NCBI RefSeq assembly: GCF_002443255.2
Contig: NW_019211459.1
Span: 4,788,075 to 4,852,074, forward strand
Direction: 5' to 3'
DNA from: Varroa destructor
Taxonomy: Eukaryota; Arthropoda; Arachnida; Mesostigmata; Varroidae
Length of the DNA: 64,000 nt
This document shows positions 61,387 to 64,000 of the stretch, piece by piece. Each line of letters begins with the position of its first letter. Within the stretch, counting starts at the first letter, position 1. Under the pieces are notes generated by a model. That model ran no database searches and was not told the DNA's origin. It saw only the letters and a program-made list of their open reading frames with translations. Position numbers and translations under genes: made by a program.

Positions 61387-64000
61387 GTTAGTAGAATCTA
61401 GTGTCATAATAATCGTGATTATTATTTTATTAATGTAGTTGATTACCAGCTAATGAGCACCCCAGTGGATTGTGGAACATAGCAATATACATAAGTTTAT
61501 ATTATACGCATAAGTTTTTCGTATGACCGAATATCTGCTGTGCCTATAAGTTTGGTGCCTGACTATAACGTTGGTAACGGTAGCGGAAATCTTACCACCT
61601 ATCCGTGTCTGTACGGGCGTGTGCCATGTCGTCTGGCGTCGCCAAGTGGCTGACGTAAGCGATTCACTAGAATAGCGCCATCTAAATAAAATGTGAAACT
61701 GCAACGAACATATCAGGGTCGTTAATCTTTCCCGTTGCTTTTTAAAATTGTTACTTTTATTTTTGCCATATCTCTTTCGAGGTAGTCGGAGCAATCTCAA
61801 TTGATTCGTAATAGGTTCACATCATTGTAAAACCGAATCTCTAGAAAAGGGCAACGGAACTAAAGCTTTGAACTACTGTGCAGCATAGGAATTGTGGGTG
61901 CATGTGATTTTTGAGTGCGATTTACATCTCATCTTCTCATAGGCCTGTATCTAGATTCGAATTTTTCTACTATTATTATTGTTCGTAGTTATTTATTCAT
62001 TTGATTTATGAAACTAGCAAGAGCCTCAGAGGTGTTACGTTTAGGAAACTGTTAATGAAACGCGACGACATGCGGAAATTACACTTCGGTATTTTATTTA
62101 AATCACCTTTTCGGTTATTAAATCCATAGTCGTTTGTTTTGTATAAAGTTATTTATGGGGGGTTTTAGGTAAATAATTTTCCCTTTGTATCGCTAGCATA
62201 GGTTCTGTCTATTATGACGTACAAAAGTACCGTTAGTCGTTTTTGTTGGTGCTCAAGTGAATCTTCCGGTACTTGGACATTGAATACGGACTTGTGGCTC
62301 TACAAAGGCTTTGTATTCGACGTATTCGATGATGACGCTAAATATGTGTTGTCTTTAGGTGCTCTTTTTTTATCGACACAGCGGTCCGTTTTCGTCTTAT
62401 TCAAAAACAGACGAATAACTGAACTGAGTTCTCTTGAAGCCACTGTTGTTATTTTCTAATGACAAGTGGCACTATTTTGATGCAGTTATAGGCGGCGGTA
62501 GATGAGGCGATTCATGAGGAGCAGTCTGTGCTCCGCTTGTGAACAAGTGGCTAGCCACACGCATGAAAATTTAATGACACTTTGACGGGAGTAGGTTATC
62601 CAAACTGTGTTCTTACCGAGAGTATCGGTTCAAGACAATAGTCTAAGACTTGCTAGGGTAGCCTCATGGCGCTTTCACAGTATCTCAAGATCGTATTTAT
62701 AGCCTACCTCTGAAAGGATAAAAACCGTTAGCTGATCCACTCTTCGGTTTGCCGTCAAGACGAAACCTTGCCCCTTTGATGTTATTTGAAAAAAAGACCG
62801 TTCTATCATCCACATAAGATTCTTGCTAAGCGATTTCTAAGTGTATGAGACCATCAACGGTAGACTTGCGTCTGTGTGTGAAAGACGTTATTCTATTTTA
62901 CTTCTTCTTCATTTGTAGTGCACCCTGCCCAAACACATTTTCGAGATGTAAGAATGTGCGTTGATCACGCTTTAGGACACATTGGGCGGCTCATTTTGTC
63001 CAGTCAACGGTTCGAGATCGACAACTAGAGACCAAATGATATTATAAGCAGATGGCATTCGAAAAGTAAATAGTTCCATCAGAAACTGCGAACGTTTCTG
63101 ACGACACTATTTACTGTGAATGTTGTCTGAAGCACTTGGATTTTACTTATTAAGTAATTTGGTGCGCAAAAAGAAATAATGAATGTGTTGATTGTGGATT
63201 GTTTGAGTCTGGGTACAAAGTGTACTGAATATGAACCGGTTGTATAATACACGAGTGAAGTTCTGCCTGGACTAGGACGTGTAATGTTAAAGAAAGGGTC
63301 GTACTGGTTATAAGTGGTCGTATAGGTAACTTTTATAATAACTTTTGGTATCGGCTAAAAAATTAAAAGCTACACAGATACATACGTATATTAATCAAGC
63401 TACTTTCAATTATCGGTTTCCTACCACGGTTGCGTACCAATACCATAGTTCGAAGGTAAGTTCTTGCTTTTCCCCCTGTTAAAGGAAACGGTCTCAGCCA
63501 CGTCAGGTGTGCATGTCCTAGCGCAGCTGCCAAAAACCAAATAAACCCTTACTTACGAATAGGCAATGAAGCAACACATAACGACTCCTCAATACGGCAA
63601 TGACAGCTAAACATTGAACGGTATGACGTTTCTTATACTGCTTCTGTTGTCGGCGCACACAACACTGCCTGCAGCAGTATTGTATACATACTACCGTAAG
63701 AACGTGCGTCCTCCGTGAGCGCTGTGTTGAAAATCTACCTGAGTTCATTAGGCAGATGCAAGATCACTAGAAGATAATAGCTGAACAGCACGACTTAACC
63801 TAAGGTTTCCTTGCTTAACCGAAGTGCAGCCAAGGTGTCTGAGACGAATGGCCGGCCCACCTAGCGGCACGGCAGTGTTCTCGTCTACCACAGACCTCTC
63901 GCAACAGCGGCAGCAGGACTCTTCGTGCTACGTTAGCTATAGCCGTTAAATCGTAGTGCTGAAATGTTGCCGTGTACCAGACCTATGCGCGAAACTCGGA
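61387..64000 (+). other. First intron of Wee1, running off the right edge
   Basis: No kinase-domain exon was recognised on the plus strand. One 29-base interval (62919-62947) has a pyrimidine tract plus TTTGTAG acceptor and a GTAAGA donor and might be a microexon. The last 0.5 kb is CG-richer, and a minus-strand frame at 63518-63748 has no known domain. Confidence 0.5.

Noticed and set aside
62919..62947. 29-base microexon in the Wee1 intron
   Set aside because: The borders look good, but the encoded residues do not match any Wee1 segment and the phase shift cannot be tested without the next exon.

Overview
This window looks like nuclear DNA from an arthropod. It is AT-rich and gene-poor, its genes are interrupted by GT-AG introns, and all six genes I could identify are conserved animal housekeeping or signalling genes. 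Their exons read closest to fly and vertebrate relatives recalled from memory. The CMP-sialate synthetase is the short, single-domain form, as I recall for the fly enzyme. A chelicerate such as a mite is possible, but nothing in the sequence settles the order. No bacterial operon, CRISPR array, rRNA or convincing tRNA was seen.

Layout from left to right. (1) 1-7077, minus strand: ariadne-1 (ARIH1), an RBR ubiquitin ligase. Eight coding exons are present and the last short exon lies off the left edge. (2) 7.1-15.1 kb: gene-poor, with a CAG/ACG-rich island at 7.5-9.0 kb, one unexplained 178-codon ORF at 10.3-10.8 kb and two hairpins. (3) 15.2-21.4 kb, minus: exportin-7, complete in five coding exons, with a dead mariner fragment in one intron. 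(4) 22-27 kb: upstream DNA shared by exportin-7 and Rab21. (5) 27.0-29.0 kb, plus: Rab21, complete in six coding exons. (6) 35.6-37.2 kb, minus: CMP-N-acylneuraminate synthetase, complete in three exons. Immediately upstream is a decayed Ty3/gypsy-type pol remnant and a short ORF with a signal peptide. (7) 44.9-48.8 kb, minus: AKAP1, complete in five coding exons (membrane anchor, Asn/Ser-rich linker, KH, Tudor). (8) 49-60 kb: long gene-poor stretch with a possible divergent promoter near 54.8-55.2 kb. (9) 60.9-61.4 kb, plus: first coding exon of Wee1. Its kinase domain lies beyond the right edge, and an E2F-type site and a CCAAT box sit upstream.

The genes do not form a pathway. They cover ubiquitin ligation, nuclear export, early endosome traffic, sialic acid activation, mitochondrial PKA/RNA anchoring and mitotic entry. 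I found no convincing new biological system. The items most worth checking are the substituted active-site motifs in the sialate synthetase, the Arg-to-Ile change in the Rab21 switch II region, the unexplained single ORFs and orphan first exons, and the divergent donor-site pair at 54.8/55.2 kb.
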